Below, piece after piece: positions 29,294 to 39,463 of a stretch of DNA of 64,000 nt. A program made the position numbers and the translations under genes. Position 1 is the first letter of the stretch; every line of letters begins with the position of its first letter. This DNA comes from Rhodopseudomonas sp. P2A-2r (lineage in GTDB: Bacteria > Pseudomonadota > Alphaproteobacteria > Rhizobiales > Xanthobacteraceae). The notes beneath the pieces are model-generated. The model saw only the letters and a program-made list of their open reading frames with translations, was not told the origin of the DNA and did not search any database. The stretch spans positions 620,001 to 684,000 of the forward strand of contig NZ_CP110389.1 in NCBI RefSeq assembly GCF_026015985.1, in the 5' to 3' direction.

Positions 29294-30109
29294 ATGACGA
29301 TGAAACAGAACCTGGCTGAGAAGCAGATGGATGAATCCCCCATTGACGTTGTCCCGTCCGGTCACACCATGACTCCCGGCGCAGTGATGCCGGCGCTCGG
29401 CAACTGCGCGCTGCTGCTCGATATCGACGGCACATTGCTCGATTTCGCGCCGACGCCGCGCGAGGTCTGGGTGCCGCCGGAACTGGCGACCACCCTCGGT
29501 AAGCTGTTGCAACGAACCAACGGCGCGCTGGCGCTTGTCAGCGGTCGCTCGCTCAACGACATCGACCTTATCTTTGCGCCGATGCAGTTCCCTGCGGTCG
29601 GCGGCCACGGCGCCGAAATGCGGCTGTCGATGGAAAACGAATCCGTTGCGGCGCATGCGCCGCCGCTGGACAAGGAGCTGAAGCGTCGCCTGGCGGCGAT
29701 CGCCAAGCTCAGCCCCGGCATTCTGCTCGAGGACAAGGGCTATTCGCTGGCGCTGCATTATCGCCTGGCGCCGCATGCGGAGAAGGCGATCTACGATGCC
29801 GTTTCCGCGATCCGCGCCGATCTGCCCAATGCGCCGATCGAGGTGCTGCCGGGCAAGTCGGTGTGCGAGATCAAGCATTCCGGTTTCACCAAGGCGACCG
29901 GCGTGATCGAATTGATGACGCACGGTCCGTTCAAGGGCCGCCGCCCGGTGTTTATTGGCGACGACGTCACCGACGAAACGGTGTTTGCCATCATGCCTGG
30001 CATGGATGGTCTGGCCTTCTCGGTGGGGCGACACGCGCTGGGAGTCGCCGGGCATTTCGGCGAGCCGAGCGATGTTCGCGCCTGGCTGGCACGATTGCTC
30101 GAGGACTGA
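29294..30109 (+). CDS. otsB: Trehalose-6-phosphate phosphatase
   Basis: 271 residues from ATG 29,294, with GGAG 5 bases upstream. HAD-family motif I is LLLDIDGTLLDF, motif II includes ALVSGRSLNDID, and motif IV is FIGDDVTDETVF. It dephosphorylates trehalose 6-phosphate. It sits between the transporter and otsA, supporting a trehalose (osmoprotectant) synthesis operon. otsA follows after 166 bases. Confidence 0.93.
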   Translation: MTMKQNLAEKQMDESPIDVVPSGHTMTPGAVMPALGNCALLLDIDGTLLDFAPTPREVWVPPELATTLGKLLQRTNGALALVSGRSLNDIDLIFAPMQFPAVGGHGAEMRLSMENESVAAHAPPLDKELKRRLAAIAKLSPGILLEDKGYSLALHYRLAPHAEKAIYDAVSAIRADLPNAPIEVLPGKSVCEIKHSGFTKATGVIELMTHGPFKGRRPVFIGDDVTDETVFAIMPGMDGLAFSVGRHALGVAGHFGEPSDVRAWLARLLED

Positions 30110-30275
30110 TTCACACAGGGATCGCTGTTGTTGAAAATAATGGAACCATGGAACTCGCGGTTCCACTGGCGGTTGCCTGAATTTGGTTTCAATTGGGTCG
30201 AATGGTGACGAGGAACCATATTGATGAACGGACGTTAATCGTCCGAATAAATGTACCAGCAGGAGGGGGCCGCCC

Positions 30276-31748
30276 GTGAACCTCGTCGTTGTTTCCAACC
30301 GCGTCTCGCGCGCAACGGCTCACGAGCCGATGACCGGAGGCTTGGCGGCGGCGTTGTTGCCCGTGGTCGAAAAGTCCGGAGCCATCTGGGTCGGCTCGAG
30401 TGGCCGCCTCCGCGATGGCGCGCAGCGCGAGCCGTTTGCAAAAATCGAGGCGCTCGGGTCCGGCGCCCTGGCGATGCTCGATCTGCCTGCGGCGCATTAC
30501 GCCGGCTATTACGAAGGCTTCGCCAATTCGGCGCTGTGGCCGGCGCTGCATTCGCGCACCGACCTGATCCGCTCCTCGCATGACGACTATCAATCCTATC
30601 GCGAAGTGAATTCGTTCATGGCGCGGGCGCTGCTGCGCTTCCGCAAGCCGGACGCGGTGTTCTGGATCCAAGATTATCATTTCCTTGCGCTCGGCGCCGA
30701 GTTGCGCGATCTCGGCGTCACGCATCCCATCGGTTTCTTCCTGCACACGCCGTGGCCTACCCGGGCGATTTTCGGCGGCGTGCCGCATCATCGCGAACTG
30801 GTCGAGGCGATGCTGGCCTACGACCTGATCGGCTTCCAGACCGACGACGACCGCGACAATTTTCTGGATTACCTGTCCTGCGAGCTCGGCCTGCACGCCA
30901 GCGATGGCGTAGTGACGTCGCGCTTCGGCGCGTCGCGCTGCGCGGTGTTCCCGATCGGCATCGATCCCGAGAAGTTCGCCCAGCATGCCGCCAAGGCTGC
31001 GTCCCATCCCGACGTGTCGCGCCTACGCCGTAGCCTGAACGGCGAGAAGCTGGCCATCGGTGTTGATCGCGTCGACTACTCGAAGGGGCTGGTCAACCGC
31101 ATCGAGGCGTTCGACCGCATGCTGACGCTCAATCCAGCGCTCAACCGCTCTGTCTCGCTGCTGCAGATCGCGACGCTGTCGCGCGGCACCATCGAGGCCT
31201 ATGGCAATCTGCAGAACGATTTGGCCAAGCTGGTCAGCGACGTCAACGGCCGCCACGGCGAAGTCGACTGGACGCCTATTCGCTACCTCAACAAGGGCTT
31301 CAGTCAGACCGTGCTCGCGGGTCTTTATCGCACCGCCCAGGTCGGTCTGGTGACGCCGTTGCATGACGGCATGAACCTGGTCGCCAAGGAATACGTCGCG
31401 GCGCAGAACCCTGCCGATCCCGGCGTGCTGGTGCTGTCGAAATTCGCCGGCGCGGCCAACGAGCTCGACACCGCGCTGCTGGTCAATCCGCACGATATCG
31501 ACGGCATGGCGCGGACCATCGCCACGGCGTTTTCGATGCCGCTGCTGGAGCGGCGGATGCGTTGGGAGGCGATGATGGCCAAGCTGCGTGCCGGCACCAT
31601 CCAGAACTGGTTCGCCGACTTCGTCGATGCGCTGCAGGAGGCCCACGCCGTGAACGAGAAGGGCAGCGTGCCGGAGGCCGAGCCCGACACCAGCATGATC
31701 TGGCCATTGCGCACATCCGGCGCCGTCATTGGCACGCGCTATCACTGA
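30276..31748 (+). CDS. otsA: Trehalose-6-phosphate synthase
   Basis: 490 residues from GTG 30,276, with a strong AGGAGGGGG site. The GT20 fold shows VVVSNRVS at the N terminus, WIQDYHF, HTPWP, and [17 protein letters not shown], plus the late [14 protein letters not shown]. It joins glucose from UDP-glucose to glucose 6-phosphate. Downstream, 31,749-32,078 holds no gene that I can support. Confidence 0.95.
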   Translation: MNLVVVSNRVSRATAHEPMTGGLAAALLPVVEKSGAIWVGSSGRLRDGAQREPFAKIEALGSGALAMLDLPAAHYAGYYEGFANSALWPALHSRTDLIRSSHDDYQSYREVNSFMARALLRFRKPDAVFWIQDYHFLALGAELRDLGVTHPIGFFLHTPWPTRAIFGGVPHHRELVEAMLAYDLIGFQTDDDRDNFLDYLSCELGLHASDGVVTSRFGASRCAVFPIGIDPEKFAQHAAKAASHPDVSRLRRSLNGEKLAIGVDRVDYSKGLVNRIEAFDRMLTLNPALNRSVSLLQIATLSRGTIEAYGNLQNDLAKLVSDVNGRHGEVDWTPIRYLNKGFSQTVLAGLYRTAQVGLVTPLHDGMNLVAKEYVAAQNPADPGVLVLSKFAGAANELDTALLVNPHDIDGMARTIATAFSMPLLERRMRWEAMMAKLRAGTIQNWFADFVDALQEAHAVNEKGSVPEAEPDTSMIWPLRTSGAVIGTRYH

Positions 31749-32078
31749 TTGACGGCCGCCACGGCACGGCCAGGCCACGCAGCGTCCGTGTTGCTCGGTA
31801 CTGGGTGGGCTGCCGACCGCAATGCCGGCGTTCTTGCACGCGAGGCCGGGTCTGCGGCGTTATGGGCGCCCTTCGGCCAATGGCCGGGATAGGCGATCCG
31901 GCGACGGAAACGGCCTTTCACCGCGTTTTGCGGACCCCGCGGGAGCCTCATCCGGGCTAAAAGCCGCCTCCAAAGCGCGAAAATACCCAAACGCTGTCAA
32001 TTACTTGAGAAAAATCCCCGCGTCGCGGTCGCAGTCCCTTGCAAATCACCTCCCGCCCCGTCATGAGAAGGCGCGCGG
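31749..32078. other. Gap between otsA and tRNA-Ser without a gene
   Basis: 330 bases with only short overlapping frames of poor coding quality on both strands. No promoter or palindrome stands out. The tRNA promoter should lie in the last ~60 bases. Confidence 0.5.
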
Positions 32079-32168
32079 GGAGAGATGGCCGAGTGGCTTA
32101 AGGCGCACGCTTGGAAAGCGTGTGTGCGGGAAACCGTACCGTGGGTTCGAATCCCACTCTCTCCGCCA
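32079..32168 (+). tRNA. tRNA-Ser (anticodon GGA)
   Basis: 90 bases, including the encoded CCA. The acceptor arm GGAGAGA pairs with TCTCTCC. The anticodon arm is CACGC-TTGGAAA-GCGTG with GGA at 32,113-32,115. A long variable arm (TGTGCGGGAAACCGTACC) marks a class II serine tRNA, and the T arm is GTGGGTTCGAATCCCAC. Accessory DNA starts right after it, so its 3' end is a likely island attachment site. Confidence 0.96.
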
Positions 32169-32390
32169 CTCGCTTAAAATTCTATAGTGATTTCAACGGT
32201 ATAAGGTGCGACAGGCGCTAAGCCCCACGCCTTGCCCCACATATCCGGGCCGCTTTCAGTGGGTTAAATGCACATAAGGGGGCTAATCGTTTCGGTGCAT
32301 TCGCGAAATTCCGCGAAGATCAGACTTCCGCATACGGGGCAGGGCTTCGACCGGTCGGACCGAACCAACCTTTGACGCGCCCAACAAGCC

Positions 32391-32975
32391 TCATAACAGA
32401 TGGCATTGCAGCACCGCGTGCCATTTCTCTGACGAGAAAGCGGTTGAGGGATGCTTCATTTTCATGGCAAGCGCATCTCCGATAATGAAGGTGTCAAGAG
32501 CACCGGGATCGCCATCGAATTTTTGGCCCTTCAGCAGTGGCCACCAAAGCCTGTGGCCGCAAACGACGATCACCTCAGGCTTGAAGCGCTCAAGAATCCG
32601 ATTGAACGGCTCGACGCCCATCTCGAACATCTCGTTGGTCGGCGAAACGCGCGGCCCTTCGGCTACGTAGACGGGAACATAATTATAAAAGACAACCGAA
32701 TCCCAAATTGCTCGGACTTCGTCCCGCGTCATCGACCATTTTTTCTTCCCGATACGGTCTGCATCAGCTTCGTGAAGAACGGCAGAGTTTTCTCGCCCAG
32801 AACAAACTCTTCGAAGGTCTCCAATGTCCCATCGGCATGTATCTTTCCCGATTAACGCGCCGCCGGACTCGTAATGAGATTCGCCAAGAAGCAGAATGCG
32901 GCGTCCTCCAACCGCGTTGTTCTCTTTGCCCCAATCAGCCCCAACCCACGGTGTGAACATTCCGTACTCCAGCAA
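32391..32975 (-). CDS. Uracil-DNA glycosylase-like fold protein (unassigned)
   Basis: 194 residues. ILLLGESHYESGG near the N terminus, VIVVCGHRLWWPLL and a C-terminal MKHPSTAFSSEKWH have the order and spacing of motifs in uracil-DNA glycosylase-fold proteins (GxxPY-like and HPS). The usual catalytic Asp/Asn after GE is replaced by Ser-His, so the activity may differ. It may be a nucleotide- or base-sensing accessory protein in this defence-rich region. I do not recognise the exact family. Start at 32,975 or an ATG 5 codons later. Confidence 0.5.
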   Translation of the reverse strand: MLEYGMFTPWVGADWGKENNAVGGRRILLLGESHYESGGALIGKDTCRWDIGDLRRVCSGRENSAVLHEADADRIGKKKWSMTRDEVRAIWDSVVFYNYVPVYVAEGPRVSPTNEMFEMGVEPFNRILERFKPEVIVVCGHRLWWPLLKGQKFDGDPGALDTFIIGDALAMKMKHPSTAFSSEKWHAVLQCHLL

Positions 32976-33023
32976 AGATGATTTAAACCCGGTAATGTGA
33001 GTCAGACTGGATTGTAGGCAATA

Positions 33024-33323
33024 CTACTCAAGCCAACTTCGGAGACAATTTCCATCATAATAGCCGTAGTTTGTGTTTTGCGATCCGCATAGATGCCGAA
33101 CGATTCTGTTGGTATTGTAAGCGATAATGTCCTCCCGGAATCTATTCGTACTCATGCGACTGAATAGCCAAGGGACGACCGACCACAGCGAGCCGGACGC
33201 TCCTAAGTTTTGCCAAGCTCCCCGCACCTCGTAATATCCGCGCGGATGGGTCGGGAAATCACCGTAAGCCTCCGCTTGAGTAAGCGTGGTGCCGTCAACG
33301 ATGATTTTCACCACGTTCGGCAT
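33024..33323 (-). CDS. Hypothetical protein, 99 residues
   Basis: The frame encodes a plausible globular protein beginning MPNVVKIIVDGTTLTQAEAY and rich in aromatic residues (GYYEVRGAW, SVVPWLFSRM). No known motif is seen. It lies 48 bases upstream of the glycosylase-like gene on the same strand, so the two may be co-transcribed. Downstream bases 33,324-33,558 hold no other gene. Confidence 0.4.
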   Translation of the reverse strand: MPNVVKIIVDGTTLTQAEAYGDFPTHPRGYYEVRGAWQNLGASGSLWSVVPWLFSRMSTNRFREDIIAYNTNRIVRHLCGSQNTNYGYYDGNCLRSWLE

Positions 33324-33558
33324 GCCGATAAAGCCTCAATAGATCCCCATGCTCGGTCAATAGGAAGCGAGATTGGCATTCGAGCTCATTCTGCCCCGCC
33401 TCACTCACAACCGTTCTACAACACTGAAGGGCACCAGCAAGCGGACCGTTATGAGCGGAAGTGATTCAATGGAAATTACTGAAAATCCTGAGGGATCCAG
33501 CGAAGTCTGACACGCTTCGTTCGCGTTTGGTCGCCGCGAAACATTAGTTTAACATTGG

Positions 33559-35336
33559 TTATGGCACATCGTCGAACAGGCTTTGCAATTCGACCAACGC
33601 GTTTTGGATTGAGGCTTCCGAAAGACGTAGCTTTTCGACCTTGGGACGCCATTCTTCGTCGTTGCTGATGTAAGCAAAGACATTCGCGGCATTGGGTGCT
33701 TTGCCACCGTGGTCCAGCGCGAGCATGGCATAATCGACCGTCGCCAAGATTTCCCAAATGTCGTTCTGCTTGAACTTGAATTTCTCGCGCACCCACGCGG
33801 CCGGTTTGGCGAACTGGTATTTTTCAATCCATGCGCTTGCGTCGTCGAAGGCTGAACCGGGCGAATGACCCGGACCGAATTTGCCGGTAGCGGCTGCTAT
33901 CCAGTTCTTTTCAAGGGCGATCTTCATGCCGCCGGAATAGCGCATGGACGGATTGTATGGCCCGGCGGCTTTGCGAAGGTACTGTTGATCCAGCGCGCGT
34001 TCGCCCATGAACCGGCGCGCGAAATAGACGGCCTTCTGAAGCCGGAAATTCCCTAGCGGCTGGCCACCTTCTTCATGGAAAGCCTTGATCATTGCGCCGA
34101 CAAGTACCGCTTCCTTGAATGGTGTATCAACGGAAACGGTTTGCGCTTGGGGTAGCGCAATTACATTTTCTGTTTGCGCTACAACCGGAACCGGTGCGGC
34201 GGCTTTCCGCTCGAAAATCTCATGTAGCATCGCAGGAATGAGCGCTTCAGCCTCTTTCGCGGTTGAAGCGCGGATTGCCCGGATTTCATCCACATAGGCG
34301 CATAATTCGTCGAAACGCCGTTGTGGTTCTACGCTTGGAACTGGGACTTTGATCGAAGGCAATTGCCTCGACGATAAAGTCTTATTTCGAGCGATTGAGC
34401 CGGGCGAACTTCCAAGTATCTTTGAAAATCCATCGGCAGTTTGGAAATAGTACATTAGGAATTTTGGTGCGGCAACTTGGGTGTTCACCTCGCACGTCAA
34501 CATGCGATGATTGCCGAAACATCCTTCAACTTCAACACCGGCAACCGCTATGGCTTGTTCCCATGCCATTAGGTTGCTGAATACGAGGTCATTCGCATTT
34601 ATGCGAAACAGCTTCTGCCAACTAAATTCGGAACCGGCTAACGTTCGCCGACGGAAAATGCCTTTGTAGAAGCTACGGACGCCGATTTCGGTATATGCTT
34701 CATTGGGATTAATCTCGATTTCCCGCCGCACCAATGGAGCAACTTCAGCCAATGGACGATATTCCGCGCCATCAATGATTTGGAGAAACGCGTTTTGGAG
34801 CATGGCTTCCGTATCACGTCCAACTTCTTCAAGCAGGGAAAGCCGATCCATCAAATCCGCTTGCATGGAATCCAATCGGCGGGCGATTGAATTTTGCTCG
34901 TCGAGCGATGGAACTGGAATCGTATACCCTAAAACCGCGTCCGGCCTGATTGCAGCGTAGTTTGTCGAACCTTTCGCAGTCACTTGTTCAAAGAATTGGG
35001 GCGTTTTCGAAAACCAATTCAGAAATGACTTTGAAATTCGACTTTGGTCAACTTCGTAAAGGAAGTAGTGACTTGAGACGATAGCACCTTCCAAATTGTC
35101 CGGAACAAGACCATATCCGCCCATTTTGGCATCAATTTCGGCAACAAGAAATTCGCCCGCACGACATACTTGCTGTCGCTTGGTCTTGATGGTGGAACCT
35201 TCAACACGGTCCCGTAACACTACACCACGCGCCGACGTTTGCACACGGCATCGGCTATAGGTAGCTTCAGGCTCAATCTCAAAAATTCGCTTCGATGACG
35301 AAGAACATCACCAAGCTTCACAGTCTGCCAAGTCAC
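33559..35336 (-). CDS. hsdS: Type I restriction specificity subunit HsdS with an extra C-terminal domain, frameshifted
   Basis: The true start is a GTG at 35,336 overlapping the hsdM stop (GTGA): MTWQTVKLGDVLRHRSEF. The frame then breaks at the five A's (35,281-35,285, plus strand). One more A restores FFEIEPEATY and a 592-residue protein. Two target-recognition halves (to about residue 400) end in helices such as VPSLDEQNSIARRLDSM and VPSVEPQRRFDELCAYVD. The last ~190 residues (FRLQKAVYFARRFMGE, AAGPYNPSMRYSGGMKIAL) resemble a Panacea/DUF4065-like domain, unusual on HsdS. It sets the DNA sequence recognised by HsdM and HsdR. Confidence 0.82.
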
Positions 35337-36891
35337 GATGCCAACTCCGACAATGTGCGCTTGATATCGCCCATGATGGAAAGGACGCGCTGTTCCTTGG
35401 CCTCGATGCTTTCGACGATTTCCAGCGGCGACCGATGGTCCACAATGCCGGTCATATTCGGGTTCTTAATATCGAGATTGCAGGCGGTGACGCGCCCGTT
35501 GTCATCGGTTTCAATCAGGTCTTTGCCTTTGACCTTCCATGCCTGTCTATTGGGTTTGCGCGCATACCACCAATCAAGGCAGGGCTGAAGTTCTTCCGAT
35601 GTAAGAGGCGCTGTCTTCGTGTAAGTTTTTCGCCCGTCAGGCTTAGGTTGCTCATAGTACCAAATGTCGCCCGTGGCCTTCTTCGTGTCGAAGAACAGGA
35701 TGTTGGTTGCGATACCGGTGTAGGGTGAAAACACGCCTTCGGGCAGGCGAACCACCGTATGAAGATTAAATTGCTTAATCAGGTCGGCCTTGATACGCGC
35801 CGCGATGCCACCGCCAAACAGAACGCCATGCGGCACGACGAGGGCGGCGCGGCCTTTACCTTCCCGCTTCAAACGACGCATGATCATTTGCAGGAAGAGC
35901 AATGCCGTTTCTGTCGTCCGACGATCTTCAGGGAAGTTGTTGAGGATGCCCGTTTCCTCTTCACCCGCGAATGGCGGGTTGGACAGGATCACTTCAAAGC
36001 GTTCCCCTTCTCCGATTTCAGCAAGGCGAATATTCAGCGAATTTTTCGGGTTGATCTGTGGCGCATCCAACCCGTGCAAAAGCAGGTTCATTTGTACCAG
36101 CAAAAACGGCAAGGATTTGGCTTCTCCGCCGTAAATGCTGGCGTCCTGAAGGGTTTGCCGCTTCTCTACCGTATTGGCCTGTTCGGCCATATGCAGGAAG
36201 GCTTCTGTTAAAAAACCGCCCGTTCCACATGCCGGATCAAGCACCTTTTCGCCAAGTTGCGGGTCCGTCACCTGCACAATGAAGCGGACGATTGGGCGCG
36301 GAGTATAGAATTCGCCACTGTCGCCCGCCGCGTCGCGCATTTCACGCAACAGGGTTTCGTACAGGCGGCCGAGCGTGTGAATTTCTTCGGATGAATTAAA
36401 GTGGATGCCATCAACGAGATTGATCACGTCGCGAAGCAGATAACCGCTTTCCATGCGGTTAGTCAGGCCACGGAACACCGTTGCAACCACGTCCTTGCGG
36501 TCGCGCCGTCCGTTCTCGCCACGCAAGCCCTTGAGGTAGGCAAAGAGGCCCGCCCCCTTGAACCGTCCGGCAATGTGGTTTCGTCAGCGATCAGGAAGCG
36601 AAGCAAATCAGGGCCGGTAATGCCTGCATCGTCCGAAGCCCAATCCCGCCAACGATACGGGGCTTCAATCGCGCCTTTGTACCGCTTGCCAGACATTTCG
36701 GCTTTCTCTTCTTCCATTCTCTCCATATCGTCGAGAAACTTCAGAAACATAATCCATGTGAGCATGGGCAGGCGATCAAGGTCGCCGTTCAGCCCTTTGT
36801 CTTTGCGCATGATCTTTCGGGCCGACTTGACGATGCTATCAAGCCGTTGCGCCGTGGTTTGCACCTGTTTTGCTTTTTGTTGTCTCGCCAC
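35333..36891 (-). CDS. hsdM: Type I modification methyltransferase HsdM, frameshifted
   Basis: Start GTG 36,891 (MARQQKAKQVQTT), 14 bases after the hsdR stop. The N-terminal helical domain (RLPMLTWIMFLKFLDDMERM) runs to LPDG, where one base is missing near 36,563. The rest (FKGAGLFAYLKGLRGENG onward) is in the next frame. The reconstructed protein is 519 residues. The SAM site is LDPACGTGGFLTEAF and the catalytic motif NPPF (N6-adenine). It also has GEFYTPRPIVRFIV. With HsdS it methylates host DNA. Its stop overlaps the hsdS start. Confidence 0.88.
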
Positions 36892-36905
36892 GCTTATTGT
36901 CTCTC

Positions 36906-39286
36906 TTACGCGCCATAAAGACGTTGTTGCAGTTCGTTGACGGCTTCGCGCATCGCCTTGCCGCCGCCAAAACGTGCTGCGATTTCGACAACGTTTCCCC
37001 AACCATTGAAGGGCGGTATTTCGAGCACATCAGGAAGCGTAAATTGAGCCGCGCCGTGTTCGGCGTATTTCTCAATCAGCGCATCAAGCACTTCGCGGGC
37101 TCCGGCCCCGTGCTTGGCGAAAAATGCAGCTTCGTCTTTCTTCAGACATTCCGCCCGCTCACGCCGCGTGCGCAATGGCGCGTTGTATGCGAGATGGCAA
37201 AGCAGGTCAAAGGGGTCCGCTTCAGGCTTGCCGACCGATTCACCCAATGCTTCAACATCGATGCCCTTTTCTTCAAGGCGGTCGATAATTTCGGCACGCC
37301 GAACAGGATCAAGCCAATCTTTGCGAAGCTCCGATGCGTTCGGGTATAAGGTGCGAACCTTATCGCCGGTGTAGTCGGTCAATTGGCGGCAAGCGAGCTT
37401 TTTGCCATCGGAATCAAGTTCGTAGACCAATTGCCGTATGATTTCGACGCTTCCACCGTCGTAATAATATTTGCGAGGCGCGCCCGGCTCGCCGTCATCG
37501 GGCAGGCCACCGTTACCCGTATCAACGGGGCCGGTGTCAACTTCCTCACCGTTGGTATCGGCTTCTTCGGTAACGTCAGTTTCCGTGATGATGTCGCCAT
37601 CTTCATTGATCGTCTCTTCGCGTTCGCGGATCGGATCGCCATCGAAGGCCGGGTCCGCAAATTTTTCGGTTGCAGTGCCGGTATAGTCGATGATGTTGAA
37701 GGCGAGTTTTCCATAGTCGGGACGAAGCCGCGTCCCGCGTCCAATGATCTGCTTGAATTCTGACATGACACCAACGACCCGTGCCAAGACGATGTTCTTA
37801 CATGTCGGCGCATCAACGCCCGTCGTCAGCAATTGCGAGGTTGTGAGGATGACAGGGGTTCGCTTGTCGATATCCTGAAAATTTGCCCTGTGGCCAGAAC
37901 CGATATCGCCTTCGTCAGAAGTGACCCGGCACACATAATCGGGGTGGTCTTTCACAAGATCAGCATTCAAACGGGCAAGAGCATTCCGCATTTCTAATGC
38001 GTGCTCTTGGTTGACACAGAAGACGATTGTTTTCGCGAAGCGGTCGGTCTCCTTCATAAAAGCCGTCAAGTGAGCGGCGAACGCTTCGGTCCGTGAGCGC
38101 ACGGCAATGACGCGCTCGAAATCCCGTGTTCCATATTCGGAGTCGGGAATTTCTCTGCCATAGCGGTCTAATTCACCCTTGGACGGTCGCCAGCCCGCCG
38201 CGTCGAAGTCTGAGATTATGCGGTGAACCCGGTAAGGTGCTAGGAAGCCGTCAGCGATGCCTTGTGCCAAGCTGTATTCGTATATCGGGTCGCCGAAGTA
38301 GCTGTAAGTGTCGGCGTTATCGTCTCGCTTTGGCGTAGCGGTCATGCCGATCTGATAGGCTTGATCAAACCATTCTAAGATTTCACGCCAATTGCTATCT
38401 TCGCGCGCACTCCCGCGATGGCATTCGTCAACGATGATCAAATCAAAAAAGTCTTTGGCGTAATTCTTATAGATTCCTTCGCGCGTCTCGTTTCCTGCAA
38501 TTGCCTGATAAATTGCGAAATAGATATCGCGGCCCTTACTAATCTCACCACCGCTGATCTTGAAACGGGCATCACCAAAAACGCTGAAGTCCTTGTCTTT
38601 AGGATCGTCGACTAACACGTTACGGTCGGCAAGAAAAAGGATCTTCGGCTTCCGATTCTTCCCTTTTGCGTCCCATCCGCCATTCCAGAGTTTCCAGCTA
38701 ATCTGAAATGCGACGGCTGTTTTTCCGGCACCAGTGCACAGTGTCAGCAAAATGCGTTTTCGTTCTTGAAGCACGGATTGAACGGCGCGGTTGACCGCGA
38801 TTTCCTGATAGTAGCGAAGCGGCTTCGATTTGTCGGGATAGGTTGGCGAAAGCAGATGATTCTTGATTCCGGCGCTTAGGTGTTCTGCTGCCGAAAGGCG
38901 CTGCCAAAGCTCCTCAGGTGAAGGAAATTCTGAAATATCCCGCTCAATTCCGGTCGTATAATCTATCTCGATAATTTTCTGCCCATTCGTCGCATAGGCG
39001 AACTTCAGACCGAGAATTTCAGCATATTCGCGTGCTTGCTGAACGCCTTCGGCGGGGTGTTTGTATTTCGATTTCGCTTCGACCACTGCGATAGGAAAAT
39101 CGGCCCGGTATCGAAGGATGAAGTCAGCTCGCTTTTGGCGACCGCGCCGCGCTTTGCCGCCAACGAACAAAATACGTCCATCAGTAAACGAGCGCTGTTC
39201 ATTGATCGCGTACGGGGGTTGTCCCAGCCCGAGTCAAAAAGTCTGGGTACCACCTCTTTTCGGCACGTGTCCGCTTCTGTGTCCAA
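36906..39286 (-). CDS. hsdR: Type I restriction endonuclease HsdR, frameshifted
   Basis: Likely start TTG 39,286 (MDTEADTCRKEVVPRLFDSG), with AAGGA upstream. One base is missing near 39,212. Restoring it joins GWDNPR to YAINEQRSFTDGRILFVGGK and gives 793 residues. The nuclease core is RADFILRYRADFPIAVVEAK (D...ExK). The motor has Walker A LCTGAGKTA, VDECHRGS (motif II), MTATPKR and QIIGRGTRLRPD. The C-terminal HsdS/M-contact part follows an acidic linker. It translocates and cuts unmodified DNA. It belongs to the EcoEI-like class by these motifs. Confidence 0.9.
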
Positions 39287-39463
39287 ACCGAAGATCCTTA
39301 CACGGTTTCGTTGGTTAGAGCATCGTAGTGCCCTTGCGACGCAGCTTCGGCGGGCATCAGGACGGTCGAGTTATCCCGGCTCGGTTTTGGAAGCATCAGT
39401 CTTCCTGAGCAGTGCAGCATCTCGGTCGCTCCGGGCTAACATCGGCTTTAATCCGTGCCATGT

